A stretch of 64,000 bases of DNA from Cryptomeria japonica (Eukaryota > Streptophyta > Pinopsida > Cupressales > Cupressaceae), in the NCBI RefSeq assembly GCF_030272615.1, contig NC_081415.1:104791796-104855795 (forward strand), written 5' to 3'. Of this stretch, positions 45,696 to 57,240 are shown in pieces (within the stretch, counting starts at the first letter, position 1; each line of letters begins with the position of its first letter). A program made the translations under genes and the position numbers. A model generated the notes under the pieces. It was not told where the DNA came from, did not search any database, and saw only the letters and a program-made list of their open reading frames with translations.

Positions 45696-47760
45696 ATGGA
45701 TCAAGGTTAGTTTTTGTTCATTTTTGTCTTTCTTTCCCGTTTGTTCAATTTTTTTCATGTTTTGAATTTAATTTCATTAATTTTGATTAGGTTTTTTCAT
45801 TTTTTGTTTCAAAAACCAGATTCTGATAATCCACAACAAGAACAACAAAATGCATCTCCTAAAAACCCACAAGATACACCCCCAATTCTTCCTTTTGAAT
45901 GCACACCTAGAACACAGGAGCAATTAATTAATCAGTTAGGGAAAAATCCATCTAAAATCAATAGACTGATTGATAAATTAAAAACATTCAAAATTGAGCA
46001 TCATAAATCCCTCGCCACTAGCCTAGAAACATTAGCTAGCGGTGCCATAGTTGTTTCCACACAAATTACAAAATGGGGAAACTTTAGGGATAGGTGTCGT
46101 CATTACTATGTTGATGGGTTATCATACGAGAAATGAAAAACAAAAATATTAGTAAAAAACAAATATGTGCCCTTTTTGTTGATCCTAAAATTGGTCAGTC
46201 GTTACCTCTTAATGCACAGAGGTTTCCCATACATTGGTGTACCAATGTGCAAATGAAGAATCTTTTTTGGAAAAGGTGGTGGATGGTTTTTGATGATCCA
46301 CTTTGTAATAATTATTAGGTGCCATTTTATTTTTTGATAAAAGTACATTGTGAGTTTGTGCTCCATGGTAGAGGTGGCACCTTTGCCCAAAATAGACCTA
46401 GAGCCCATAGGTGAGTAGCCTCGGAGAGTCATCGCCCCTAGCACCCAAACCCAATGTGCATCAGGCTGTCCCAGTAGAGCTTAAAGAGTCGATGGAGCTA
46501 CAGACTCTTCAGGTGGCCACAAAATTGACTGATGCCATCATCTAGCATGGGATGTCATTAGCACACCCTACTATAATGGATGATGAGCCATTAGTTTCTC
46601 CAAGTGGCGATAGAGAGCCCATTCAGCATATGTGTGTCAATTTCTCAAGGATATGCTCGGAATAGATGATGTGGTCGGTGCAGATGGATCCATATCTCAT
46701 CTATGCATGATTTGTGGGAGTAGATGTCAGGCTCACACGACTAAGGATTTCATGCTAACAGATGAGTTGATGGACATGGTGTTTGCCCATCAGTGACAGA
46801 CACAGGTGTGTTGATTTGAATTTATAGCATTTTATTTATCAGTCACTTTAAATTTGTAATTACATAAATGAATTTTCATTTATACATCGATTTAAATTGA
46901 GACAAATAATATGCATTTCAGGATGCAGTAGCAGTATCCCATACTCCTCCCCCAGTTACTACAGTTGCAACTTCGATGCTTGAGGTATAAATTTTGTAAC
47001 ATGTTAAAATAGAATAGTACACTTTGAATTAAAAAATATTACAAGATATACTAACTATCTTTAGTTCTTGGTCCAATTTTTGGTTTGTAGGTGTTGACAG
47101 GGGACCAAATGTCCCAGATTGATGACATCAGACTCTCAATGATCGATTTTGGCCTACAAGGCTACAAGGTATCATATTTTGTACAACCCTTTTTAGGTAT
47201 TGTTTTGATGGAATATTGAAGTCATTTCATTTTAGATTTTTTAAATTATGTTTAATATATTATCTATACTAATATCTCATGTTAATTTTGTTTTTTAAGG
47301 GTACCCCCTCCGTGTCTAGGTCTCGTCCTAAGAAAAAGAATTTCTCGAAGATGCCAAAAGGTGGGAAGAAGGTAATTGAATACATTTTTAGTTGTATGAT
47401 TGTTTGAAAATATTGAAATCAAGTATTAGTCGAGATTTGTAGATTGATTAGTGTTTTTTGTCTATTTTACATGTACAACGACCATTGAGCTATGTGGATT
47501 TGTTGAATGCACCCGATTCACCTGTGGATCAAGAGACGGTGGAGGTATGTATCTCTACTTTATTTTCTTGATTTCATGATTATATGTATGCATACATGTG
47601 AACTTGTGATATATTATAATCTTATAATTTTTTCATATAAGAAATATCCATAACTATTTCATCCATGGCGAGCTCTCCTCTGTGCACTGGAGAAGCATCA
47701 CAGGATCCGGTACACTTTTGTTTGATATATTACATTAATCATTTTTAACCTACAATACTT
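45696..47760 (+). pseudogene. unrecognised multi-exon gene, copy A
   Basis: I do not recognise the product. Exons deduced by comparison with copy B: 45696-45705 (ATGGATCAAG), 45820-46805, 46922-46984, 47091-47168, 47300-47371, 47479-47544 and one near 47642-47711. Most junctions keep GT and AG. Breaks: one base lost near 46135 giving a stop, a TAG at about 46317, a deletion of about 34 bases near 46362, and the exon 6 acceptor AG changed to AA (47477-47478). Exon 4 is fully open here (26 codons), unlike in copy B. Homology to copy B ends near 47785. It has about 80-90 percent identity to copy B by eye. Confidence 0.65.
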
Positions 47761-47854
47761 ATCATTATATTAATTGTATTTAATCTTTTGAGTTCTTTTG
47801 GAGTGATTTGTGGGTCTAATTGGCAGAAACAAATCTTTTTGAGGAGTTTCAGGT

Positions 47855-47965
47855 GCTTTTGTGCCTGTGCAGGCTACTTTTATGCTTGTGCAGGGTACTC
47901 TTGTGTCAATGCAAGCTACATCTATGCCTATGCAAGGTTATTTTGCACCTGTGTGGCCTCGAATT
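47855..47965 (+). repeat. 21-bp tandem repeat encoding a heptapeptide
   Basis: Five units such as ttttgtgcctgtgcaggctac. In one frame they encode repeats like FVPVQAT, FMLVQGT, LVSMQAT, SMPMQGY, ending in a stop at about 47977. It lies where copy A stops resembling copy B. Confidence 0.7.
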
Positions 47966-48139
47966 GCGCCTGTGTAGAAAACAAGGATTTGGGTTATATG
48001 GCTCAAAAATTTGATTGTATTGACACTATTGAAGGATTGTAATCCCAAAATAGCTTTCAATTTCGATAAATTATAGATCAAAATGAATCCACATAGCACT
48101 AATTAGGGTGGTTAAATAACAACAAACTCATCATATGTT

Positions 48140-48815
48140 ATCATAAGGGATCATCTCGTGTATTAGGATGTTAAAAGGGGTCATATGGTGTTGTTAGGGG
48201 TCATATGGGGTCACACATGTTAGAACACCATATGACCCCTTAGGAAACCATATAACCCATAAGGAAATCATATTGTCCTAAGGGGTCATATGGTGTCTTA
48301 AGGGGTCATTTGGTGTTGTTATTTGTCATATAGGGTCCTAATGTTGAATGCATGTGTTAAAACACCATATGACCCCTTAGGATACCATATAGACATCACA
48401 TGGTCTTAAGGAGTCATATGGTGCCATGAGGGTCCATACGGTGTCCTAAGGGGTCATATGTTGTCGTCAGGGGTCATATAGTTTCCATATGTCCCCTTAG
48501 GACACCATATGACCCCTTAGGACACCATATTACCCATTAGGACATCATATTCTCCTAAGGGGTCTTAAGGGGTCATGTTGTGTACTACTATGTTAAAAGA
48601 GATCATATTGTGTCCTAAAGGGTCATATTGTGTCCTAAGGGGTCATATGGTTTTCTAAGGGGTCATATGGTGTTGTTAGGGGTCATATGGATTCCTAAGG
48701 GGCCACACATGTGTTAGAACACCATATGACCTCTTAGGACACCATATGACCCATTGAGACATCATATTTTCTTAAGGGGTCATATGATGTCCTAAGCGGT
48801 CATAAGGTGGTCATT
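48140..48815. repeat. array of GGGGTCATATGGTGTCCTAA-type units in both orientations
   Basis: More than 20 variants of ggggtcatatggtgtcctaa and its complement ttaggacaccatatgacccc are mixed over 670 bases. Both orientations can pair into hairpins. The same motif recurs at 57812-57925. Confidence 0.92.
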
Positions 48816-48829
48816 TTCACTTAACACTA

Positions 48830-50801
48830 CTGGCTAGAGGATCCCCTTTTCGTCTCAAGACTGGTCTCTTTCTACCCACTACCGACTAGTGGGATTTTTA
48901 TTTGTTCCTTGAAATTTCATGGTGCTGGGAGCTAACCTTTTGGTCCCAACTATGAAACTGCAATTAGGTAGCACTTTATGTTTCACTGTTTTGTAGTGTT
49001 AAAAAAAGATGTTTCATTCGACCTTGTGCAATAGTAATGTGGTCATGTTAAGGAAGGATTTTCATAGTTTCCCGATAGTCAAAGTTGACCACCGGGACCA
49101 CCTAGCAAAACTATGATGTTGAGGTTCAAGTATACAAGGTTTTTACCATTTTGCGACAAGGAAGGCTCTTGGTGGGGTCCCCTTTGTGAAATGGAGATCA
49201 ACCATTGGCGGTGAAGGGTAAAGTATTGTTCCGCTATTTCATTGAAGGAAAGATCAAAGGCAGGGCCCGCCTTGCGAAACAACGAAGTAGCCAAACTTAC
49301 AACAACAGTTATTGATATTTCATGATAGTTAGATCTAATGTTGCATTTAAGACCATGAAATAGCGATAAATACTGCAGGTTAGAAGGGAAAGCATTTTTG
49401 CAAGGTTGCAGGGGTTATTGCTAGTTACCAATTGACCATTGTGATATGGTGAAAATATTTCACTATTTTATGGCTACAAAGAAGGAAGGATTTCTTGGAG
49501 CTATGAAACAATGATGAAGCTAGTGGGACTAGCCCATTTTAGCAATCAATTTCGGTCGTCCGATTTCACTAAAAGGGTGATCTGATAGCCCTATTTTAAA
49601 ATGCTTTTGGGCCTTTTTGAAGACCTTGTGGTGCAATTTATGTTGTTCATCTGCATGTGAGGAGGGGGATCATGCAACCCAAATTCAACTTGAGAAGAAT
49701 GTTAAAATTCAAATGGTGCATGGGGGTGGTTGTCAACTTTATGGTTGAAAATCAAATTTTTACCTCTTTAGTGGCCCAAATCCAATCAGATCCTTCTCAA
49801 CCACTTTTAAGCAACCATGAGACATTTTCTATAACTCCGCCATGACTCTGTAGAAGTATTTGTAGATGTCATTCATTGTAGATGAATACTTTTTGGTGCA
49901 ACAGATAGCATTCAGATGCCTTCAATGTAGAGATTCTCCCCTTTTTCAAAGATTGGTGCTCTTTCCTAGTTTTAGGAGATATTTTGTAGCCACACCATAA
50001 GATCATTTTGTTCATATCTGAACTTCTTCTTCCATTTTTTAACCTATCCCTAGTTGATTAGAGTTTCTAAACCTAGGGTTCTATCTAAGTTATGCCTAAT
50101 GTACAAAGGCAAATTTTGTAACCTTTTCTAAGGGTTTTTTCCCTTTTCTCTTATAGAATTTTTATGATTTCCACAACTGTAAATTGTTTTGCCTTTGCAT
50201 CAATTAAACTATCTATCTTGCTTCTTTTCAGTTTAAATAATTTGTGTAATGCCTTTTTAACTCTTTATTTGAATTTGCATCCTTTTTCCGATTCTTAGTC
50301 TATGTGATTGTGTTAAAATCCCCTGTGGATGTTGTCTATGAATTGTCTTAATTCCTCTCTTCATCCAACAAGATTCTAACCTTTGCATACTCTTAGGTAG
50401 TTGATTACGATAGAAAATTGTGCATATCCTTGGGTGGTTTTATTTGATGTCTTGTGTAGTTATAGGCAGGGAGGACCAACATTCAATCTAGGTGCATCAC
50501 CTTATTTCCCTTTCATCATTACTTCTTCCATTTTAGCCCTCAAGATCATTAGAATAGGTTTTACAAGTATTGGGTTGGTCCAACACTACACTTTTATTGA
50601 TAAGGAAGTCGGCCTTCTTCGAAGACTCAACCTCACATTCAAAAAAGTCCCAAACTTGGAGGTTGTTTCCAAGTTTCAAAAGGTTTTGGAGCACAAGTGT
50701 TTAACAAAGGTGCTAAAAACTTTTGTGACAACAGTGCCCCAAATGAAAATTAGTGGTTTTCATAGACCTAATTGTCAAAACCCAAATTTCACCACGTTAC
50801 A
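48830..50801 (+). repeat. probable LTR of gypsy 4
   Basis: The right border is the sequence gttaca at 50796-50801 followed by the primer-binding site at 50805. No coding frame with recognisable motifs is seen. The left border is unknown. Short minus-strand (49079-49294) and plus-strand (50401-50838) frames show no motif. The 48830-49600 part may belong to another element. Confidence 0.4.
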
Positions 50802-50804
50802 TTT

Positions 50805-50817
50805 TGGTGAACCCAAC
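50805..50817 (+). promoter_or_regulatory. gypsy 4 primer-binding site candidate
   Basis: TGGTGAACCCAAC three bases after the presumed LTR end. The same arrangement is found in gypsy 2 on the other strand. Confidence 0.6.
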
Positions 50818-50839
50818 ATCTTGCACCTTAGTTTCTAAT

Positions 50840-52534
50840 TTATGTTCTTATATCTAAATGATATTGAATTAAAAAATGTTCAACAATGGATGAGTCAACA
50901 ATACTTGGAAAGTGAGGCTATCCCATTAATTGAAGGATTAAATAGAATGATTTAAAGTGATAAAGTTTGCATTGATTTGTTGTGTGGCCTTGCTCATATA
51001 ATTGAAACTAATATCATCACTGTGAAGAGATATGTTGAAGTCCTTGGTTACACCCAACCTTCTAGTCAATTTAATCATTCAATTCCTATGACTACTTCTA
51101 TATCTATAGTGCCTACATTCACATCTTCAATCATGACTACTTCCAGACAAAATGTTATTCCTACACATGTTAGTCAAGGGGGCAATATTACTAATCAAAT
51201 CTCTTTCATACCTCCTTCCACGAGTCTTCCATTTGTTACCCAATCCTCTCCCATACCTACATATCAATATGTTCTACCTCCTTATTCTCAAAAAAAAAAT
51301 TACTCCACCTCAATCCAATATGTCCAATTTCAATCCATCCACTGAAGCTACCATCAATATTCTAGCTCAAACAGTGTCATCGTTACAACAACAAATAGAT
51401 TCTATGAACTAATCAAAGTTTAATGTGCACATATTTGATGTTGTGAGTCCATTATCTCATGACATTGTTCATGTTGTCCCTCCTAAACATGTAGAGGTAC
51501 CTCAATTGGAGTTTTTTAATGGAAAAGATGATCCCTTGACTCATGTGAAAACATTTCAAACTTTGTGTAGTGATTTTTCTCATTATCAAAGACTTTTGGC
51601 CAAATTGTTTACTAGAACATTTAGGGATAAAGCATTGCAATGGTATTGTTATTTGACTCCTTATTCTATTTCTTCATTTCAACAATTGGCTAATGCTTTC
51701 ATTCAATAATTTCACAATAATATTGGTCCTAAAATTACTTTGACTTATTTGATTCATTGTAAGCAAGGTGTTAAAGAAAAAGTGACTGATTTTATTGGTA
51801 GATATAAACATTTGTTTTCTCAAATTGGTTATCCTATGCCTAGTTAAAATATTCAAAGAATATTTATTTCTAATTTGTACAAATATATTAGGGATAAGCT
51901 TCACATTTTTTAGCTTACTTCCTTTATGTAGTTGTGGATAGTACTTCATAACTACCAACTTCAAGTGAGTCAATTTGAACAATCTCCTTCAATGGTTTCA
52001 GTTGATAAGAATGAAAGTGCCCAACACACTTTTTTGAAGTTTAAACTGAACAAGGGAGTCATCAAGTTCAATTACAACACCAATACCCATGTAGTATCTG
52101 CAACATTAGGTGTGCCTCCTTTATCCAAATATTTTAGGAAAGAATTTACTCCTCTTTTTGAATCTTTGCATAGTATTCTGTCACAATTAATACAAAGAAA
52201 TGTTTTGAAACTTCCTCGTATCAAACCAGTTGACTCATCCAAACCTTTGCCACCTTATTTTGATTCTAAATTTTTTTGTCAATATCATCGTCAACCCAAT
52301 CATGACACTAAAAATTGTTATTCCTTAAGGACTAGGATTTAAGATTTGATTGATAACAATACCATAATTGTAGCTGGTGTGAATGATAAAGGAAACAAAT
52401 CCATAGCTCCACAAATGTTAGCCCATATTTTCAAAGTAGAAGAGAATTTAAGTATATATCACCATCAATGTCCAAACACTAAAATTACCTACAAACCTAT
52501 ACCAATAAGCACCAAATTTGATAATCAATTTTAA
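50840..52534 (+). pseudogene. gag: gypsy 4 gag and start of protease linker
   Basis: Order: an N-terminal helix part (ELKNVQQWMSQQYLESEAIP), a Pro/Ser-rich linker (FIPPSTSLPFVTQSSPIPTY), then capsid (PPKHVEVPQLEFFNGKDDPL, TFRDKALQWYCYL), LIHCKQGVKEKVTDFIGRYK and the nucleocapsid FCQYHRQPNHDTKNC, where the second Cys of the knuckle is His. It ends after VAGVNDKGNKS and KITYKPIPI. Stops and frameshifts separate the 50977, 51152, 51425, 51932 and 52346 segments. Nothing of pol follows, so the element is cut off here. It matches the gag of gypsy 2. Confidence 0.87.
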
Positions 52535-52869
52535 GGTTGTGAATATCTCATTAGAAATATTTATTTTCTCAAAAAAAATTGCTCTTGGCTTGTTTGAATG
52601 CTCACAAATCACACCCCAAATCTCATGCATCTACATGTGATCAAGCAAGTACAAACCTCTCTCTTCTTGACAAACAAAAATTATATCTAATCCACTGTGC
52701 AATGCAGCACAAATTAAATTTTCAATGCTTATTCAAAGGTAAAAGAACCAATTTTGTACGCAAAATTTATGATCAAAACTTTATTCGATATAAGCATCTA
52801 ACTACATGGTCCCATAAACTAATTAAAAAAATAAAAATTACAAACCAAATTTTGACCACTATATAAGGG
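52535..52869. other. unassigned stretch between gypsy 4 and mobile unit copy B
   Basis: Short frames on both strands show no motif. It may be the decayed protease part of gypsy 4. AT-rich. Confidence 0.4.
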
Positions 52870-53013
52870 AAGGGTATGTGCACAAAGATGGTGGTGAGAA
52901 AAGTGGACACCACCCAAAAAAAACAAGGAAAAACAAGCAGCACATACGCGGTTCTAAAATTTGAATTCACCACATATGCGCTTAGGTTTGTTGTTCCCGA
53001 GCCTAGAGAAGGT

Positions 53014-53129
53014 AGCGCGTATGCATTTATTTTAGGGAAAGTAGCGCGTATGCGCTACCTCTAGGAAAATAAGTGCGTACATGCTACTTAGAGGAAAATG
53101 AGCGTGTACACGCTAATAATCCCAAGAGA
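53014..53129 (+). repeat. four 29-bp units with palindromic core (copy B)
   Basis: Units start at 53014, 53043, 53072 and 53101. The second has agcgcgtatgcgct. The period is the same as in copy A, with fewer units and the same CpG-type changes. Confidence 0.9.
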
Positions 53130-53269
53130 ACCACGTACGCAGTGCCTGTCAAAAAAGTTTTGAAAAAAAATTGGGTCTTATTTTTCCGTGAATAGCGCGT
53201 TTTTACTTTATTTTTCCTTCATTTTCTCTCCTAAACCGCGAACAGGGTGCTAGATTTCTCCTCCAAACT

Positions 53270-54417
53270 ATGGATAAAGGTTATTTTTTGTTTATTTTTG
53301 TCTTTCTTTCCCATTTGTTCAATTTGTTTTACATTTTGAATTTAATTTCATTAATTTTGATTAGTTTTTTCATTTTTTGTTTCAAAAAATAGATTCTTCT
53401 AATCCACAACAAGAACAACCAAATGCACCTCCTGAAAACCCACAAGATACACCCCCAATTCCTCCTTTTGACCATACACCCGAAACACAGGAGCAATTAA
53501 TTAATTGGCTAGGACAAAATACGTCTAAAATCAATAGACTAATTGTTAAAATTAAAACATCCGAACTTGAGCATCATCAATCCCTCGCCACTAGCCTAGA
53601 AACATTAGCTAGTGGTGCCATAGTTGTTTCCACACAAATTGCCAAATGGGGAAGCTTTAGGGATAGGTGTCGTCAATTCTATGTTGATGGGCTATCATAC
53701 GAGGGAGTAAAAAACAAAAATATTAGTAAACAACAAATACGTGCCCTTTTCGTTGATCCCAAAATTGGTCAGTCATTACCTCTTAATGCAAAGAGGTTTC
53801 CCATACATTGGTGTACCAATGTGCAGATGAAGAATATTTTTTGGCAGAGGTGGTGGATGGTCTTTGATGATCCACCTTGTAATAATTATGAGGTGCCATT
53901 ATATTTTTTGAGAAAAGTATATTGTGAGTTTGTGCTCAATGTATGCCCAAACTATTTTAACATGAGAGAGTTCCATGGTAGAGGTGGTGGCTCCACCGAA
54001 GATAGACCTAGAGCCCGTAGGCCATTACCCATGGAGAGTCATCACCCCCTGACACCCAAACCCAAGGTGCATCAGGTTGTCCCAATAGAGCTGAAAGAGT
54101 CGATGGATCTACAGACTCTTCAGGCGGCCACAACATTGACTGGTGTCATCATCCAACATGGGACGTTGTTAGCACACCCTATTGTATTGGATGATGAGCC
54201 ATTAGTTGCTCCAGGTGGCGATAGAGAGCCCATCTAGCATATGTGTGTCAGTTGCTTGGGGATATGCTTCGGGATAGATGATGCAGTCGGTTTAGATGGA
54301 TCCTCATCTCATCTATGCACGATTTGCGGAAGTAGATGTCAGGCCCGCACGGCTGAGGATTTTGGGCTGACAGATGAGTTGATGGACATGGTGTTTGCCC
54401 ATGAGCGACAGACAGGG
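53270..54417 (+). pseudogene. unrecognised multi-exon gene, copy B, exons 1 and 2
   Basis: I do not recognise the product. Exon 1 (53270-53279, ATGGATAAAG) is spliced with GT...AG to exon 2 (53393-54417). Exon 2 is open apart from one TAG at 54235-54237; copy A has CAG at that codon. The N-terminus is Pro/Gln-rich (SSNPQQEQPNAPPENPQD), then a helical part (TSLETLASGAIVVSTQIAKW), an aromatic-rich core (HWCTNVQMKNIFWQRWWMVF, YCEFVLNVCPNYFNMREFHG), a Pro-rich basic part and, after the stop, SSSHLCTICGSRCQ, a Cys-x2-Cys-x3-Cys cluster. Known transposase motifs are not seen. Exon 1 plus 2 is 345 codons, in phase 0 at the donor. Confidence 0.7.
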
Positions 54418-54532
54418 GTGTGTTGATTTGAATTCATAGCATTTTATTTATTAGTCACTTTAAATTGTAATTACATAAATGAATTTTCTTTTATACATCG
54501 ATTTAAATTGAGACAAATTATATGCATTTTAG

Positions 54533-55896
54533 GATGTAGCAGTGGTATCCCATACTCCTCCCCCAGTTACTATAGTTGTAACTTCGATGCCTAAGGTATA
54601 AATTTTGTAACATGTTAAAATAGAATAGGACACTTTGAGTTCAAAAAAATACAAGATATACTAACTATCTTTAATACTTGGTCCAATTTTGGTTTGTAGG
54701 CGTTGACAGGGGACCAAATGTCCCAGATTGATGACATCATGCTCAGCAATCGATTTTGGCCTACAAGGCTATACAGTATCATATTTTGTACAACCCTTTT
54801 TATGTATTGTTTTGATGGAATATGCAAGTCATTTCATTTTAGATTTTTAAAATTATGTTTAATTTATTATATGTACTAATATCTCATGTTAATTTTGTTT
54901 TTTTAGGGTACCCCCTCCACGTCTAGGGCTCGTCCTAAGAAAAAGAAATCCTCGAAGATGCCAAAACATGGGAAGAAGGTAATTGAACACATTTTTAGTT
55001 GTACAATTATTTGAAAATGTTGAAATCAAGTATTATTTGGGGTTTGTAGATTGATTAGTGTTTTTTGTCTATTTTACATGTACAGCGGCCATTGAGCTAT
55101 GTAGATTTGTTGAATGCACCTGATTCGCCTGTGGATCAAGATAGGGAAGAGGTATGTATCTCTACTTTATTTTCTTGATTTCATGATTATATGGATGTGT
55201 ATATGTGAACTTATGATATATTATAATCTTATAATTTTTTCATACAGGAAATATCCATACCTATTTCATCAATGGCGAACACTCCTCCATGCATTGGAGA
55301 AGCATCTCAGGATCCAGTACACTTTTGTTTGATATGTAAAATTAATTATTTGTAACCTACAATACTTATCAATATATTAATTGTATTTAATCTTTGAAAT
55401 TTTTTGTATAGGTAATAGCGACAGTTTCTCCATCGATGGTGAGCCATCCTTAATCTTTTGGAGAAGCATCTCAGGCATGGGTACATCTTTCAGAGAAGCA
55501 TCTCAGGCACAGGTACATCATTATTCTCTATATTATAGCTTTTAAGAGTTTTTGATATATTTATGTTAGTACATTGTATTAGTTGTATATTTAATCTACA
55601 ATAGACCCCTTCGCGGTACAACCATAACATGGATCCTTTTAAGTATGTCTTAAAGAAAACGCCTAAGAGTGACAAGGAAAGGAGATTGAAGACATTAGCT
55701 CCTAGATCAGTCAATGAGGTAATCTACATTTAAATTGCAAAGGAAGTATAGTTAAATGCATAGTTATGTTGTTAATTGTGAACTATTTTCTACAAAAGAA
55801 TTCTAACTTGGCTTTTGAATTGTGGTTTTGCAGCCATTTACAAAGCCACATACTATAATGAAGAGGCTTGATTTTGATGACCCACCACAAGTTTAG
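54533..55896 (+). pseudogene. unrecognised multi-exon gene, copy B, exons 3 to 10
   Basis: Exons read from splice sites and codon periodicity: 54533-54595, 54700-54775, 54907-54978, 55086-55151, 55248-55316, 55412-55512, 55605-55718, 55834-55896. Exons 3, 5, 6, 7, 9 and 10 are multiples of three and start in phase 0. Exon 4 lost two bases relative to copy A, and exon 8 has a TAA at 55451-55453. Products: DVAVVSHTPPPVTIVV (exon 3), ARPKKKKSSKMPK (exon 5, nuclear-signal-like), RPLSYVDLLNAPDSPVDQD (6), NMDPFKYVLKKTPKSDKERR (9), KPHTIMKRLDFDDPPQV and TAG (10). The C-terminal half is thus basic and low in complexity. All introns begin GT and end AG. Confidence 0.68.
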
Positions 55897-56064
55897 GATC
55901 ATATAGTGTTAGTTTTGGTCATAGAATGACCAATACATGTAGATAAATTCTATATTTTTATTGTATATCGATTTGGACATGGCATATGCCATATTTTTGT
56001 AATACTTGTATTGACTTGGCAGACATGCCTTTTATTGATATATATAAATGTTGATATTCAATCC

Positions 56065-56070
56065 AATAAA
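56065..56070 (+). terminator. polyadenylation signal after copy B
   Basis: aataaa 169 bases after the exon 10 stop, preceded by a T-rich stretch. Confidence 0.45.
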
Positions 56071-56420
56071 TGTGTACTGAGTTCATTATTTTGTATTTTT
56101 TGTATTTCATGGCTTTCCTTTTATAAAGTTAATTGATCATTTGCCTATGTAATCAACAATATGAATATAAACAACAAAAATCTATGATCTAAAATATTGC
56201 AATCGTGGAATATGATTTGATAAAATTTCTAAAATGTTAAATTAACCCTACAAAACTCCATGTATTCAGTTCATTATTATGTATTCATTGTATTTGTTGG
56301 CTGCCCTTTTATAAATTTAAATGAATATTTGCCTATGTAATCATCAATATGAATATAAACAACAATATGTGTTTGGTGTGAGAGCACCCTCATGCTCGCA
56401 ATAGTCAAATTTTGGTGTCA

Positions 56421-57240
56421 TGTGCACAAACTGACATTACAAGCACATTTGGGTAGGCAGGTTTACGCTAGGCATGCTCCTCTCATGCATCCCAAAGTGT
56501 TGGAACGTTGAGAGTCATACCCTACCGGCGTGATCTCTCAAGTGCCCTGAGTCCAAAAAATTATCAAACTTTGACGGACTATTTATTCCAATCCAGGACA
56601 CATATGATCGATTCGTTTGAACCTGTGGGGTCGCGTGAGGCTCCTCTACAATGACCTATCTCAATTTTTGATGACTCAAAGCCATTTTCAATTGGTAGCT
56701 TTTTTCGCCTGTTGCAAAAAGTGTCAGTTGCATGCAATGCAAATTTGCAGAATAGACTAGAATTGATTTAGTTCATCATGTGCACAAATCGATGTCATGA
56801 GCATGTTTGAGTGGGTAGGTTTATGCTAGGCATGCTCCTCTCATGCATCCCAAAGCGTCGAAACGTCGAGAGTCATACCCTACCGGCGTGATCTCTCAAG
56901 TGTACCGAGTCCAAAAAATTGTCAAACTTTGATGAACTGTTTCTTCCAATCTAGGACACATATGATCAATCTGTTTAAACCTGTGGGGTCACATGAGGCT
57001 CCTCTACAATGGCCTATCTCAATTTTTGATGACTTGGAGCCATTTTCAATTGGTAGCATTTTTTGGCTGTTGCAAAAACCATCAGTTGCATGCAATGCAA
57101 AGTTACAGGATAGGCTAGAATTGATTCGTTTTGTCATGCGAACAAACTAATGTCATGAGCGTGTCCGAGTAGGCAATTTTATGTTAGGCATGCTCCTCTC
57201 GTGCATACCAAAGCACCAGAACATTGAGTCATACCCTACT
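56421..57240. repeat. 358-bp tandem repeat, about 2.3 copies
   Basis: Units start at 56421, 56779 and 57137, spaced exactly 358 bases. Shared blocks include ggcatgctcctctcatgcat, gagtcataccctaccggcgt and aacctgtggggtc. Units 1 and 2 are about 90 percent identical by eye; the third ends after about 100 bases. Confidence 0.93.

Larger units (their letters stand above)
45214..48815 (+). mobile_element. putative mobile unit, copy A
   Basis: Its left border is set by homology to 52870 onwards: both begin agggtat(t/g)tgcacaaag, while the bases before are unrelated. It contains a 29-bp repeat array, a multi-exon pseudogene and a downstream array of GGGGTCATATGG-type repeats. Two copies with a shared sharp border suggest transposition rather than segmental duplication, but I found no clear terminal inverted repeats or target duplication. 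Class unknown. Confidence 0.4.

Noticed and set aside
48140-48815. CRISPR-like array
   Set aside because: Units are adjacent, variable and in both orientations, with no unique spacers, and the DNA is plant nuclear.
50401-50838. 145-codon open frame before gypsy 4 gag
   Set aside because: It overlaps the presumed LTR end and primer-binding site and shows no known motif.
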